The position numbers and the translations under genes are program-made. The notes below the pieces were generated by a model, which was not told where the DNA came from, made no database searches, and saw only the letters and a program-made list of their open reading frames with translations. From assembly GCA_937907165.1 (NCBI GenBank), contig CALCUH010000140.1, positions 1 to 31,168 on the forward strand: a DNA stretch of 31,168 nucleotides, given 5' to 3'. Within the stretch, counting starts at the first letter, position 1. Each line of letters begins with the position of its first letter. Shown piece by piece: positions 7,933 to 16,062 of the stretch. The stretch comes from an uncultured Bacteroidales bacterium (GTDB lineage Bacteria > Bacteroidota > Bacteroidia > Bacteroidales > Paludibacteraceae).

Positions 7933-8586
7933 TTATTTCACCATGATAGCTTCGGTATTCTTCTTGGTGAATTCGTTCTCCAATTCGCTGATTTTGCTTT
8001 CAGCTGCTATGACAGCTTGTTTCGCTCTCTCCAAATCGGCTTTCGCTCTTTCGATGGCCGCAAGGTCTTTTTGGTAATCCGCGCGGATTTCCTTGATTTG
8101 CTCGTCGGAAGTGATTCTTAAAGAGTACATGAAGTTGCCGTTGAAGCCCGGATCCGTGCTGCTGGCGATGATCACGCCCCTGTCAGGGAATACGCATACG
8201 AAGTTGAATGTTCCGTCTTCGTTGATATGTTGCACGATGCCGATGTGATAGACCTCTTTCGGATTGAGGGAATTGGAGAAGTGGACGATGTCGCCTCTCT
8301 TCATCTTCTTCGGAACTGTGATTTTTTTGCCGCGGGCGCCCATCTCTGTGATGTCCGCTGGTATGTCGATACCCAATTGTCTGTAAGCGAAGCTGACCAG
8401 ACCCGGATTGTCGAACGCGTCGTCTCCGCTAGCTCCCGCCGCGAAAGGCTTTTGTTGTTGCCTTAAAACGATCGCCATCATGGCGTCGATGGTTGAACAT
8501 GGAGCGTTCATCACGTCCGCTCTTGTGCCTGCGAAAGCGGAGGTGCCTGCCATAAGCGCTGCCGCTAAGATAAGTTTGAATTTCAT
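7933..8586 (-). CDS. Secreted NlpC/P60-like protein lacking the catalytic cysteine, with C-terminal coiled coil
   Basis: This is a 217-residue protein with a clear signal peptide, probably cleaved after AFA (about residue 19). Residues 50-157 resemble the NlpC/P60 (C40) fold. FDNPGLVSFAYRQLG aligns with the usual FDCSGLVxxxYxxxG, MKRGDIVHFS with xPGDLVFF, and YHIGIV (His114) with the catalytic His motif HVGIY. The nucleophile position (residue 60) is Asn, encoded AAT, and the next residue is Pro, so peptidase activity is unlikely. Residues 160-210 are rich in Ala, Lys and Glu in a heptad pattern and should form a coiled coil. A peptidoglycan-binding or scaffold role in the periplasm is an inference. 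The gene has its own promoter-like motif and terminator and precedes the TerB-J gene. Cys131 is an unlikely substitute because it lies outside the motif. Confidence 0.75.
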   Translation of the reverse strand: MKFKLILAAALMAGTSAFAGTRADVMNAPCSTIDAMMAIVLRQQQKPFAAGASGDDAFDNPGLVSFAYRQLGIDIPADITEMGARGKKITVPKKMKRGDIVHFSNSLNPKEVYHIGIVQHINEDGTFNFVCVFPDRGVIIASSTDPGFNGNFMYSLRITSDEQIKEIRADYQKDLAAIERAKADLERAKQAVIAAESKISELENEFTKKNTEAIMVK

Positions 8587-8616
8587 TTTTGTTCTTTTAA
8601 AGATGACTTAACGTCG

Positions 8617-8624
8617 CGAATTTA
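8617..8624 (-). promoter_or_regulatory. -7 promoter element TAAATTCG for the NlpC/P60-like gene
   Basis: On the minus strand TAAATTCG fits the TAnnTT(T/C)G -7 pattern, about 30 nt upstream of the ATG at 8586. It lies in the 100-bp gap after the Nudix gene, so the NlpC-like gene is probably transcribed separately. Confidence 0.45.
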
Positions 8625-8686
8625 GTGTTTTAATGGATTATACGCAATTGTTGGGTTAATTTGTTGATGTACAATATGGTTCCATC

Positions 8687-9448
8687 TTAGAATTCGAGGC
8701 GGAACACCTTGTTGCGTTTCATCGCCGTGTATTCGCTCGGAATGAATCTCCACTTCTTGTTCTTGGACCTTCCCTTCTTCTCGCCTTCCGTCTTGACGTT
8801 GGATTTCGATTCCTCCAAGATGCCTAACTGGAGCATCTTTTTCTGGAAGTTTCTTCTGTCGAACTTCACTTCCAAAATCGCCTCGTAGAGACGTTGTAGG
8901 CTAGGCATGGAGAACTCCTCCTCCAAAAGGTCGAAACCGATTGGTTCGAAATGGATTTTTTGTTTCAAGGCGGTGTGAGCCTCTTTGAATATCTGTTTGT
9001 GGTCGAAAGCGAGGGTTGGTAGTTCGTCTATTTTGAACCATTTCGCCTCTGTGGCGTCGTCTCCGCCGACCACGTTGGATTTCTTAATCAGCGCGAAGTA
9101 AGCGATTGTGACCACGCGTTCCCTCGGGTCCCTATCAACCGCCGTGAAGGTGTGGAATTGCTCCAGATGTTCAGGCGTAAGTCCTGTCTCCTCTTTCAAT
9201 TCCCTCAATGCGCACTCGTCCGCCGACTCGTCCATCTTCAGGAATCCGCCTGGGAATGCCCATGAGCCCTTGAACGGTTCCACGCCTCTCTTAATCAGCA
9301 GCACGCTTAAGTCCTTCCCGTCGAAACAGAATATCACGCAGTCCGTCGTGACGGCGGGGTGCGGATGCTTGTAACTATATTTCACTTTCTTCTTATCAGC
9401 TCCGGTTGGAGCTTTTTCTAAAGTGCTGTTGGGGTTCCCTTTTGCCAT
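8687..9448 (-). CDS. Nudix hydrolase with C-terminal winged helix (NrtR/AraR-like)
   Basis: The 253-residue protein has a complete Nudix box at residues 68-90, keeping G, E, RE, EE and G of the Gx5Ex7REUxEExGU motif. Catalysis on a nucleoside-diphosphate-linked substrate is therefore possible. Residues about 170-250 look like the winged helix found in Nudix-related regulators such as NrtR and the Bacteroides arabinose regulator: a LQRLYEAIL helix, then FDRRNFQKKMLQLGIL. It is cytoplasmic. The protein may be a metabolite-sensing transcription factor, an active hydrolase or both; the ligand cannot be read from the sequence. No NAD or arabinose genes adjoin it. It lies 41 bp downstream of the small gene at 9490-9852 with no terminator between, so it is probably the last gene of the exporter operon. 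Confidence 0.88.
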   Translation of the reverse strand: MAKGNPNSTLEKAPTGADKKKVKYSYKHPHPAVTTDCVIFCFDGKDLSVLLIKRGVEPFKGSWAFPGGFLKMDESADECALRELKEETGLTPEHLEQFHTFTAVDRDPRERVVTIAYFALIKKSNVVGGDDATEAKWFKIDELPTLAFDHKQIFKEAHTALKQKIHFEPIGFDLLEEEFSMPSLQRLYEAILEVKFDRRNFQKKMLQLGILEESKSNVKTEGEKKGRSKNKKWRFIPSEYTAMKRNKVFRLEF

Positions 9449-9489
9449 ATCTATAATATTTTATTCTATTGTGACTCTTTAAGAAAAAA

Positions 9490-9852
9490 CTAATGGAAGG
9501 AAATGGTAATCTCCTTCCCGAAGAGGCAAAACATTAGGTTTTGTAATTGGTGAAGGTAAAAAAATCCCTTCCCCAACTTTACGCCTTGGTGATAGAGGTG
9601 GAATCCTTCCGAATCGTTGTGGTAGAGTTTCACGTCGTCCATGGAAAACACCTTGTCGGGCGTTTTGTCGAAATCGAACGAGAACCCTATCTCCTTCAGA
9701 ATCTCCTCTGTGAGCTTTACGGGCGTGGCGTCGAGACCGATGCCTAAGCTGGCGCATTTCTCCATAAAGGCGATTTGGTCGCTATCCACGACACACTTCT
9801 TGCCGTTCAGATATATGATATTTCCTCTTCTGAGCTCTTTTATATCAATCAT
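9490..9852 (-). CDS. Small conserved Bacteroidales protein of unknown function
   Basis: This is a 120-residue soluble protein. It has the layout of a small family common in Bacteroidales chromosomes, prophages and conjugative elements: an N-terminal xxKELRxGNxxY, a central PVKLTEEILKEIGF and a C-terminal FYLHQLQNLMFCLFGKE. No function is known to me. Its ATG overlaps the stop codon of the upstream ABC exporter by four bases (ATGA), so the two are probably translationally coupled. The family's link to mobile elements does not by itself make this region mobile, since nothing else here looks phage-derived. Confidence 0.8.
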   Translation of the reverse strand: MIDIKELRRGNIIYLNGKKCVVDSDQIAFMEKCASLGIGLDATPVKLTEEILKEIGFSFDFDKTPDKVFSMDDVKLYHNDSEGFHLYHQGVKLGKGFFYLHQLQNLMFCLFGKEITISFH

Positions 9853-11669
9853 GCCTCTTTCTCATTATCGTCATCGTTGTCACCTTCGATTGTTCTCGCG
9901 ATCTTCTCGATGTTGAGGCTTCTTGCGGAAGCGTCGACAATATCCTTGTAGATACCGCCCTTCTTGTAGACCTCATCCGGGTCGCCACCTTGTTCCACGC
10001 GGCCGTTCTGGAGGGCGTAGATGGTGTCGCTGTCGATGATTTGCGAGATGCTATGGGAGATGATGATGACCGTACGGTTTTTCTTGATTGCGTCGATACT
10101 GTTTTTAATCTGTTCCGTGGCGATAGCGTCCAGACTGGCGGTAGGCTCGTCGAGGAAGATGATCGGCGGATTTTTGAGGAACATTCGCGCGATGGCGATA
10201 CGTTGTTGTTGACCTCCGGAAAGTTGGGTCGCCTTGCTTTGGAATTGCTCTGGCAACGCCATGACTTGGTCATATAGGTAAGCCTTCTTAGCGGCGTCGT
10301 AAACCTCCTCCATAGAGGCTTTCGGATTACCGTAAAGGATGTTTTCCGCGATGGTGCCGTCGAAAATATGGTTCTTTTGCAATACCAGACCGATGTTGTC
10401 GCGGAGGAATTGGGTGTCGTAGTCTTTTAAATCCACACCGTCCAATTTGATGCTTCCGCAGTCAGGCGTGTAGAATTTGTCGAGCAAGTTGACGATGGTA
10501 CTCTTACCTGCGCCGGAGAGTCCGACGAGGGCGGTTATCTTGCCTCTGTCTATTTTCATGTTGATGTTATGCAACGCTTTCGTGCCGTTCGGATAGGTGA
10601 AGTCCACGCCTGAGATTTCGAAGTCGCCTTGCACCTTCTCAGGTTTGTAGCTGCCCGAAGGCTCGATCTCCTTGTCGGAATCGAGGATGCCGAAGAAGCC
10701 TTCCGCATAGATGAGGGCGTCGTTCATATCGTCGAAGATACGTTGCAATTGGTTGATAGGCGCCGCCACGTTGTTGAAGAGCATGACGTGGTACATGATT
10801 TTACCGATGGACATGCCCGGATAGTCTTCCAACACGAGGTAGGCGGTGAGGATGATGATGAGCACGGTGCCGATCTGTTGCATGAAGCTTTTCAGACCGT
10901 CGAAGAAGAAGCTCACCTTTCTCGTCTCCATCTGGTTGTTGGTCACTTGGTTCTGGATCTCCAACTGCTTGTCTCCTTCGATGCGTTCGCGGTTGAAGGA
11001 TTTGATGACGTTGATGGATTCGATGATGTTCATGATGCCGTGGCTCTTCAACTCGCGGTAATGCCTCATGTCGCGTCTCCAGCCTTTAAGCTTGACAGCT
11101 TGGCGGTAGGTGATCAGGAAGTAGATAGGCACGATGCAGAGCGCCGTGAGTCCGACCCAGACGTTCGCTCTGAACATCAAAACCAAGGCGAGAATCGCGC
11201 TGGTGAAGAGCGGTAACAAGTCGATGAAGAAGTTTTGGACTGTTCTGGAGAGACTGCTGACACCTTGGTCGATACGGGTTTGCAATTTTCCCGCCTCGTT
11301 GTCGTCCGCCGAGAAGAACGCCACGCGGAAGGTGAGAATTTTCTCGATGACCGCTTGCGCGAGATCTTTGGAAACGAGGATTCTCATCTTTTCTCCGAAA
11401 TATCTTTGTGCGAAAGTGATGAGTGCGGAAAGCACCTCTTTGCCTAAGAGGACGATGGCGATGAATGAGACGATCTCAATCGCTTTGGCGCCCCATTTGC
11501 CGCCTCCTTGCAGGTGTTCGTTGATTGAATCGACCGTCCAGTCGAGGACAATCGCGTTAACTTGGGCCATGAGTGACCCGATTAATGTCAGGATGAGTGT
11601 TGCCAAAACCAGCCATTTATATGGCATGACGAATGGCTTAATACTTTTGAATAGTTGTAGTAAGTTCAT
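9849..11669 (-). CDS. ABC exporter, fused membrane and ATP-binding domains (MsbA/MdlB-like)
   Basis: This 606-residue half-transporter has an N-terminal type IV ABC exporter membrane domain (about residues 15-325, six TM segments expected) and a C-terminal ATPase. The ATPase has Walker A GLSGAGKST (383-391), Q-loop LVLQ (428-431), signature LSGGQ (483-487), Walker B IIFLDE with Glu508, and the switch His539, so it should hydrolyse ATP. It would act as a homodimer in the inner membrane and export a lipid, peptide or drug; the substrate is not evident. The segment before the signature is shorter than the usual GERGxxLSGGQ form. A promoter motif lies 22-29 bp upstream and faces away from yidC. 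The protein ends in an acidic Asp/Glu-rich tail. It is the first gene of the operon with 9490-9852 and 8687-9448. Confidence 0.92.
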   Translation of the reverse strand: MNLLQLFKSIKPFVMPYKWLVLATLILTLIGSLMAQVNAIVLDWTVDSINEHLQGGGKWGAKAIEIVSFIAIVLLGKEVLSALITFAQRYFGEKMRILVSKDLAQAVIEKILTFRVAFFSADDNEAGKLQTRIDQGVSSLSRTVQNFFIDLLPLFTSAILALVLMFRANVWVGLTALCIVPIYFLITYRQAVKLKGWRRDMRHYRELKSHGIMNIIESINVIKSFNRERIEGDKQLEIQNQVTNNQMETRKVSFFFDGLKSFMQQIGTVLIIILTAYLVLEDYPGMSIGKIMYHVMLFNNVAAPINQLQRIFDDMNDALIYAEGFFGILDSDKEIEPSGSYKPEKVQGDFEISGVDFTYPNGTKALHNINMKIDRGKITALVGLSGAGKSTIVNLLDKFYTPDCGSIKLDGVDLKDYDTQFLRDNIGLVLQKNHIFDGTIAENILYGNPKASMEEVYDAAKKAYLYDQVMALPEQFQSKATQLSGGQQQRIAIARMFLKNPPIIFLDEPTASLDAIATEQIKNSIDAIKKNRTVIIISHSISQIIDSDTIYALQNGRVEQGGDPDEVYKKGGIYKDIVDASARSLNIEKIARTIEGDNDDDNEKEA

Positions 11670-11690
11670 AATACCGTAATCTTATTACCG

Positions 11691-11698
11691 CAAATTTA
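11691..11698 (-). promoter_or_regulatory. -7 promoter element TAAATTTG for the ABC exporter operon
   Basis: On the minus strand TAAATTTG matches TAnnTTTG and lies 22 nt upstream of the ATG at 11669. Only 11 bp separate it from the opposing yidC -7 motif, so the two promoters must overlap. Confidence 0.55.
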
Positions 11699-11709
11699 CA
11701 TTTTATTTT

Positions 11710-11717
11710 TATCTTTG
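11710..11717 (+). promoter_or_regulatory. -7 promoter element TATCTTTG for yidC
   Basis: TATCTTTG followed by CAA is a strong match to the Bacteroidota -7 element. It predicts a leader of about 80 nt before the yidC ATG at 11804. Confidence 0.6.
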
Positions 11718-11803
11718 CAAAATGTTTTCCCGGCACTAGAAATGTTTGGTTTTTAGGGTTGCGGGGTCGCTTTGTGAGTTTAAAATAATTTAAAGATAAA
11801 AAA

Positions 11804-13849
11804 ATGGATAAGAATACGATTACGGGCTTTGTCCTTATGTTTTTGGTAGTGGTTGGTTATATGTGGTGGACGAAACCATCACCTGAGGAATTGGAAGCTC
11901 GTAGGCATTATCAGGATTCTGTCATGTTGGCTCAGCAGGCGGCTGCCGAGAGGCAGTTGAACGAGACGGCTCAAGCGCAGGCTTCTATTTTTGACGAGAC
12001 TGACTCGGATTCTCTGAAATTGGCTAAATCCTCCCAACGTTTCGGTGAGTTCGCCGCCGGTGCGATGAATGCGGAGACAACCGTCTCTTTGGAGAACGAG
12101 TTGGTGAAGATCGATTTCTCTTCCAAAGGTGCTCAAGTATCCAGCGTGGTGCTGAAAACTTATGAGGACCGCAATAAAAATATCTTGACGTTATTCCAAC
12201 CTGAGGATTCCGAGTTCGATTTCGAACTCCACACCGCAAGTAACCGTACGCTCCATTCCAAGGATTTGAACTTCGCGGTCTCTTCGAAGAGCGACACTTC
12301 AATCGTCTTCGCTTTGAAGGGTCAGAATGGCGGCGCTTTCTTAGTCTCTTATGTTTTGCCTCATGACAGCTATATGTTGGAGGCTAAGGTCTCTTCTGAA
12401 AACCCACAGGCTTTGTTCAACTCGATGAACGAGCTTCGTACTTCCTGGTCGATGCGTATCCCGCAGCAGGAGATCGGACGTGAATTCGAGGATCGTTACG
12501 CACAGTTGTATTACTACAATCCGGATGATGGACGTGACTATCTGAGCGAGCATTCTAACGATGAGAAGGATGTCAACGAGGGTCTTCGTTGGGTCGCTTT
12601 CAAGGATCAGTATTTTTCAAGCATCTTTATCGTGGATAATTGTTTGATGAAAAACAGCCATCTGAAATCCAGCCAATTGAATGATTCCCTTTATTTGAAA
12701 CAATATGAGATGGTTACCTCCGTGCCTTTCGAGCAGGGAGAGGCTAACCTCCGTTTCTTCTTCGGTCCGAATAGCTATAAGTTGTTGAAGTCTTTCAACA
12801 AGGGGACAAGTGGCGACGAGAAGTTAAACTTGAACCGTCTCCTAACGCTTGGTTTCTCCCTCATCCGTTGGGTGAACCAATTGTTCATTATTCCGTTGTT
12901 CGATTTCTTCGGTTCCATCTTCAGCAATTATGGCATCGTGATCTTGTTGCTTACGCTTTCCGTTAAGTTGTTGCTTACCCCGTTGACCTACAAGTCATAT
13001 CTCTCATCTTCTAAAATGCGTGTTTTGAAACCTCAGTTGGACGCATTGAACGAAAAATATGCTTCCGAGTCTCCGATGGAACGTCAGCAGAGAATGCAGG
13101 AATTTTACAAGGATGCGGGTGTGAATCCGGCGGGTGGTTGTTTGCCTTTGTTGCTCTCCTTCCCGTTCTTGACGGCGGTTTATTTCTTCATTCCGGTGGC
13201 CATCGAGATCAGACATGTTCCTTTCTTGTGGGCGGAAGACCTCTCCTCTTATGATGCCATCATCAGTTGGAACGCAGACCTTCCTCTTATCGGAAACCAT
13301 ATCAGTCTCTTCTGCCTTTTGATGACGGTTGTGAATGTGATTTATACCAAGTATAACATGTCATTGAACAATAACGCTCAGATGGGCGGTCAGATGGAGT
13401 CTCAGATGAAGATCATGAAGTATATGATGTATTTCATGCCTATTTACTTCTTCTTCTGGTTCAACAAGATCGCTTCCGGTTTGTGTTATTACTATTTCTT
13501 GTCTCTCTTCATCACGATTCTTCAAACGTTCATCATCCGCAAATCCATCAACGAGGAGAAGTTGTTGGCGGATATCGAGCAACATAGAATCAAGAGGTCT
13601 GAGTTGAAGGCTCAAAAGGAGAAGTCGGAGCGTATGAAGAAATCTATGGGCGGCGACGTGATCAGTGCGGTGAACCGTATCCAGGAGGGCGATAATACGC
13701 AGGGTGGCGGACTCTTCGGTGGCTTGAAGAAGAAACTGGCAGAGATGCAGGCTCAGATGGAGCAGGCTCAGAAACAAATGATGGAGGAGCAGAAGAAGCG
13801 TAATGGCCAAAACAACTCTTCCGATCAAAAAGACGATAAGAAGTCTTGA
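11804..13849 (+). CDS. yidC: Membrane protein insertase YidC
   Basis: This 681-residue inner-membrane insertase places membrane proteins in the bilayer, alone or with SecYEG. An N-terminal anchor (about residues 6-22) is followed by a large periplasmic domain (to about 350) typical of Gram-negative YidC. The conserved 60-kDa insertase core follows, with TM segments and signature stretches such as YGIVILLLTLSVKLLLTPLTY, MQEFYKDAGVNPAGGCLPLLL and MKYMMYFMPIYFFFWF. The hydrophilic tail (about 600-681) is Gln/Lys-rich and ends KDDKKS, fitting ribosome contact. The stop codon TGA overlaps the ATG of the following symporter gene by one base. The gene is divergent from the ABC exporter. Identification is secure. 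Confidence 0.97.
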   Translation: MDKNTITGFVLMFLVVVGYMWWTKPSPEELEARRHYQDSVMLAQQAAAERQLNETAQAQASIFDETDSDSLKLAKSSQRFGEFAAGAMNAETTVSLENELVKIDFSSKGAQVSSVVLKTYEDRNKNILTLFQPEDSEFDFELHTASNRTLHSKDLNFAVSSKSDTSIVFALKGQNGGAFLVSYVLPHDSYMLEAKVSSENPQALFNSMNELRTSWSMRIPQQEIGREFEDRYAQLYYYNPDDGRDYLSEHSNDEKDVNEGLRWVAFKDQYFSSIFIVDNCLMKNSHLKSSQLNDSLYLKQYEMVTSVPFEQGEANLRFFFGPNSYKLLKSFNKGTSGDEKLNLNRLLTLGFSLIRWVNQLFIIPLFDFFGSIFSNYGIVILLLTLSVKLLLTPLTYKSYLSSSKMRVLKPQLDALNEKYASESPMERQQRMQEFYKDAGVNPAGGCLPLLLSFPFLTAVYFFIPVAIEIRHVPFLWAEDLSSYDAIISWNADLPLIGNHISLFCLLMTVVNVIYTKYNMSLNNNAQMGGQMESQMKIMKYMMYFMPIYFFFWFNKIASGLCYYYFLSLFITILQTFIIRKSINEEKLLADIEQHRIKRSELKAQKEKSERMKKSMGGDVISAVNRIQEGDNTQGGGLFGGLKKKLAEMQAQMEQAQKQMMEEQKKRNGQNNSSDQKDDKKS

Positions 13850-15279
13850 TGATTCTTGCGGTACTTTTCTTGTATTTTTGTGTGCTCGCGTTCGTGTCAA
13901 AACGTGCGGGCGGAAATGATAGCGACGCCGATTTCTTTTTGGGGAATCGGCGTTCTCCTTGGTGGGCGGTCGCTATCGGTATGGTGGGAGCCTCCGTTTC
14001 CGGCGTCTCGTTTGTCTCCGTGCCGGGATGGGTCACGTCCACTTCGTTTTCTTACATGCAGATGGTGCTTGGCTTTCTGGTCGGTTATCTTGTCGTGGCA
14101 TGTGTCATGTTGCCCTATTATTACAAATCGGGCACACTCTCCATATATGCTTTGCTCTCTTCCCGCTTGGGAGAGATCGGACGCAAGACGGGCGCCTGTT
14201 TTTTCTTGATAAATAAGTTGTTGGGCGCCGCCGTCAAGTTCTATGTGGCCGCCTACGTGTTCTTCCGCCTATCGGGTATGGAATTCCTTCCTTTCCCGCT
14301 TTTCGTGGTCGCCTGTGTGGCGTTCGTCTATCTCTACACCTATCGTGGCGGAATCCGTTCGATTGTATGGACAGATTTGCTTCAGACCTGTCTGATGATA
14401 CTTTCCTTGCTGCTTCTTTTAAACGCCGCTCTCTCGGCGTTGAACATGGATTGGCGGGCGGGCTTGCGTTTCGTGGCGGAATCCGATATGTCGCGCATCT
14501 TCTATTTTGACGATTGGAGCGGACGTAACTATTTTTGGAAACATTTCATTAGCGGAGCTTTCGTGGTGATTGTCATGACGGGTTTGGATCAGGACATGAT
14601 ACAGAAGAATTTGTCGTGCCGTTCGTTGCGGGAGGCGCGGCGCAATATGTTGTCGTACGGACTTCTTTTCATTCCCGTCAATTTGCTCTTCTTGACGTTA
14701 GGTCTGTTGGTTGCTTCCTATTACGGACCGGAGACTTTGCCTGCTAAGGGAGATGAACTGCTCCCGTATTTTGTCAACGAGGCGGGCTCTCTAGTGCTTG
14801 TCTGTTTTTCCGTGGGTATGTTGGCTTCCTCTTTCTCAAGTGTCGATTCTTCCATGACTGCCATGACGACCTCCATCCTTTCCGATTTGATGGCTAAGGA
14901 TGGAAAGGAAGTTTCTGCGACTTACCGCCACAAGATTCATTTGGGAGTGGCGTTAGCGGTTGGTCTTACGGTGTTGGCGCTTGGTTTTGTGAAGAGTGGG
15001 CATGCCATCGATGTAATCTACCAGCTGGTCTCTTATTTGTACGGACCTTTGTTGGGCATGTTCTCCTATTGTTATTTCCATAGGAAAGGGGGTTTCAACT
15101 CTAAATGGATTGCCGTGGTGGCGATCCTTTCGCCTATAATCTCCTTTATAGTGTCAAAAAAAATTCGTACCGCACTCGGTTACGAGATGGGGTACGAATT
15201 ATTGTTGTTAAATGGTATGGTCACCTACATCGGTGTCTCATTCATCCGTGTCTTTATTTCAGATGGAAAGAGGATATGA
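13849..15279 (+). CDS. Sodium:solute symporter (SSS family)
   Basis: This is a 476-residue polytopic inner-membrane protein. The start has the SSS-family pattern: a first TM segment, then DFFLGNRRSPWWAVAIGMVG and a glycine/serine-rich unwound helix (ASVSGVSFVSVPGWV). Later the motif GLDQDMIQKNLSCRS and the stretch SFSSVDSSMTAMTTSILSDL match the conserved Na+-site helices of the family. About 13 TM segments are expected. The substrate could be a sugar, amino acid or carboxylate and cannot be told from sequence. I place the start at the ATG at 13849, which overlaps the yidC stop as TGATG; a TTG one codon upstream is less likely. Coupling to yidC suggests one transcript. Its 3' end overlaps the convergent lipoprotein gene by 26 bp. 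Confidence 0.9.
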   Translation: MILAVLFLYFCVLAFVSKRAGGNDSDADFFLGNRRSPWWAVAIGMVGASVSGVSFVSVPGWVTSTSFSYMQMVLGFLVGYLVVACVMLPYYYKSGTLSIYALLSSRLGEIGRKTGACFFLINKLLGAAVKFYVAAYVFFRLSGMEFLPFPLFVVACVAFVYLYTYRGGIRSIVWTDLLQTCLMILSLLLLLNAALSALNMDWRAGLRFVAESDMSRIFYFDDWSGRNYFWKHFISGAFVVIVMTGLDQDMIQKNLSCRSLREARRNMLSYGLLFIPVNLLFLTLGLLVASYYGPETLPAKGDELLPYFVNEAGSLVLVCFSVGMLASSFSSVDSSMTAMTTSILSDLMAKDGKEVSATYRHKIHLGVALAVGLTVLALGFVKSGHAIDVIYQLVSYLYGPLLGMFSYCYFHRKGGFNSKWIAVVAILSPIISFIVSKKIRTALGYEMGYELLLLNGMVTYIGVSFIRVFISDGKRI

Positions 15280-15736
15280 TGTGTTCCACCGTGTCTTTCT
15301 CTTCCTTAGTGTTTGAGGAACAGGAGGCTCCGTAGAACATGTTCCCTTTCTTCGCGATTTTGAAAATCGTCTCGTTGTGGTATGTCGGGTCTTCCTCGTC
15401 TTCGTTAAAATAGTAAATGATGGCTGTGTCGCAGTTAATCACCTTCTCTTGGAGATGGAATCCGTTCATGCTGGTCGCATAGTCAGCGATTCTTTCGTTG
15501 GCGAAACTGTCTATAGAAACGTTTTCCAACACTTTCGTGCAGACTGTGACGGTTTGGTTGTTACTGAAGGCGACGTAAGGCATTACTGGGAATGGTGCGG
15601 TGTCTTTTTCCCATCTAATAGGCACTTCAATGGAAAAATCGTCGTTTGTGAATTTTTCGTAATCGCTCTTTTTGTTATCACAACCTGAAAGTATGATGGC
15701 GAATGCGATGGAAGAGAATATAATTCCTTTTCTCAT
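15254..15736 (-). CDS. Small lipoprotein of unknown function
   Basis: This 160-residue protein has a lipoprotein signal peptide with lipobox LSGC (Cys19), followed by DNKKSD. The mature part alternates short beta strands and contains FSIEVPIRWEKD, FKIAKKGNMFYGASCSSN and a final helix (EKDTVEHIISSFHLK). This layout resembles PsbP/Mog1-like small lipoproteins, but that fold assignment is only a guess. Two further cysteines (in TVCTK and ASCSS) might form a disulfide. It probably sits on an envelope membrane. The gene is convergent with the symporter and overlaps its last 26 bp. A -7 motif lies about 35 bp upstream of the ATG. Confidence 0.8.
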   Translation of the reverse strand: MRKGIIFSSIAFAIILSGCDNKKSDYEKFTNDDFSIEVPIRWEKDTAPFPVMPYVAFSNNQTVTVCTKVLENVSIDSFANERIADYATSMNGFHLQEKVINCDTAIIYYFNEDEEDPTYHNETIFKIAKKGNMFYGASCSSNTKEEKDTVEHIISSFHLK

Positions 15737-15770
15737 TGTATTTATTTGTTAAATGATTGTTTACCTTCCA

Positions 15771-15778
15771 CAAATATA
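15771..15778 (-). promoter_or_regulatory. -7 promoter element TATATTTG for the small lipoprotein gene
   Basis: On the minus strand TATATTTG followed by TGG matches TAnnTTTG. It lies 35 nt upstream of the ATG at 15736. No clear -33 element is seen. Confidence 0.5.
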
Positions 15779-15885
15779 AGTTATTTTATTTCTGTGACAT
15801 AAGTTGCAGTTTAAAATTTAAGAAAAAAGTATTTCTTATTGCCTAATTAATACTTGAAACTCCAAATGGGAATATTAGTCTCTAT

Positions 15886-15919
15886 AAAAAAACGGAGATC
15901 CTTTTATAGAATCTCCGTT
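15886..15919 (-). terminator. Intrinsic terminator downstream of the membrane protein gene at 16063
   Basis: On the minus strand AACGGAGAT (15919-15911) pairs with ATCTCCGTT (15899-15891) across an 11-nt loop and is followed by a further five T residues. It lies about 145 bp after the stop at 16063. It is oriented to end that transcript before the lipoprotein promoter. Confidence 0.8.
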
Positions 15920-16062
15920 GGACGTTTCCGTCTGATATACTTTACTATAGGCGACGTAGTCTTAATAATTAATATATTTTCTGAAATAACGAGGAAAGGG
16001 TTCCTTGCTCCCTTTTAATGTAGTTTTAATCAATCATGGAGCATTTGATCCGATGACCTTTT

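Larger units (their letters stand above)
15737..16062. other. Intergenic region with one promoter motif and one terminator
   Basis: This 326-bp AT-rich gap lies between two minus-strand genes. It holds the promoter motif of the lipoprotein gene (15771-15778) and a hairpin terminator (15886-15919). The stretch 15920-16062 has no coding potential that I can see. It would be the 3' untranslated end of the gene at 16063-16773. Confidence 0.6.

Noticed and set aside
9490..9852. Small Bacteroidales protein as a prophage or conjugative-element remnant
   Set aside because: The family occurs on mobile elements, but this copy is stop-start coupled to an exporter gene and no integrase, att-like repeat or other phage gene is near.
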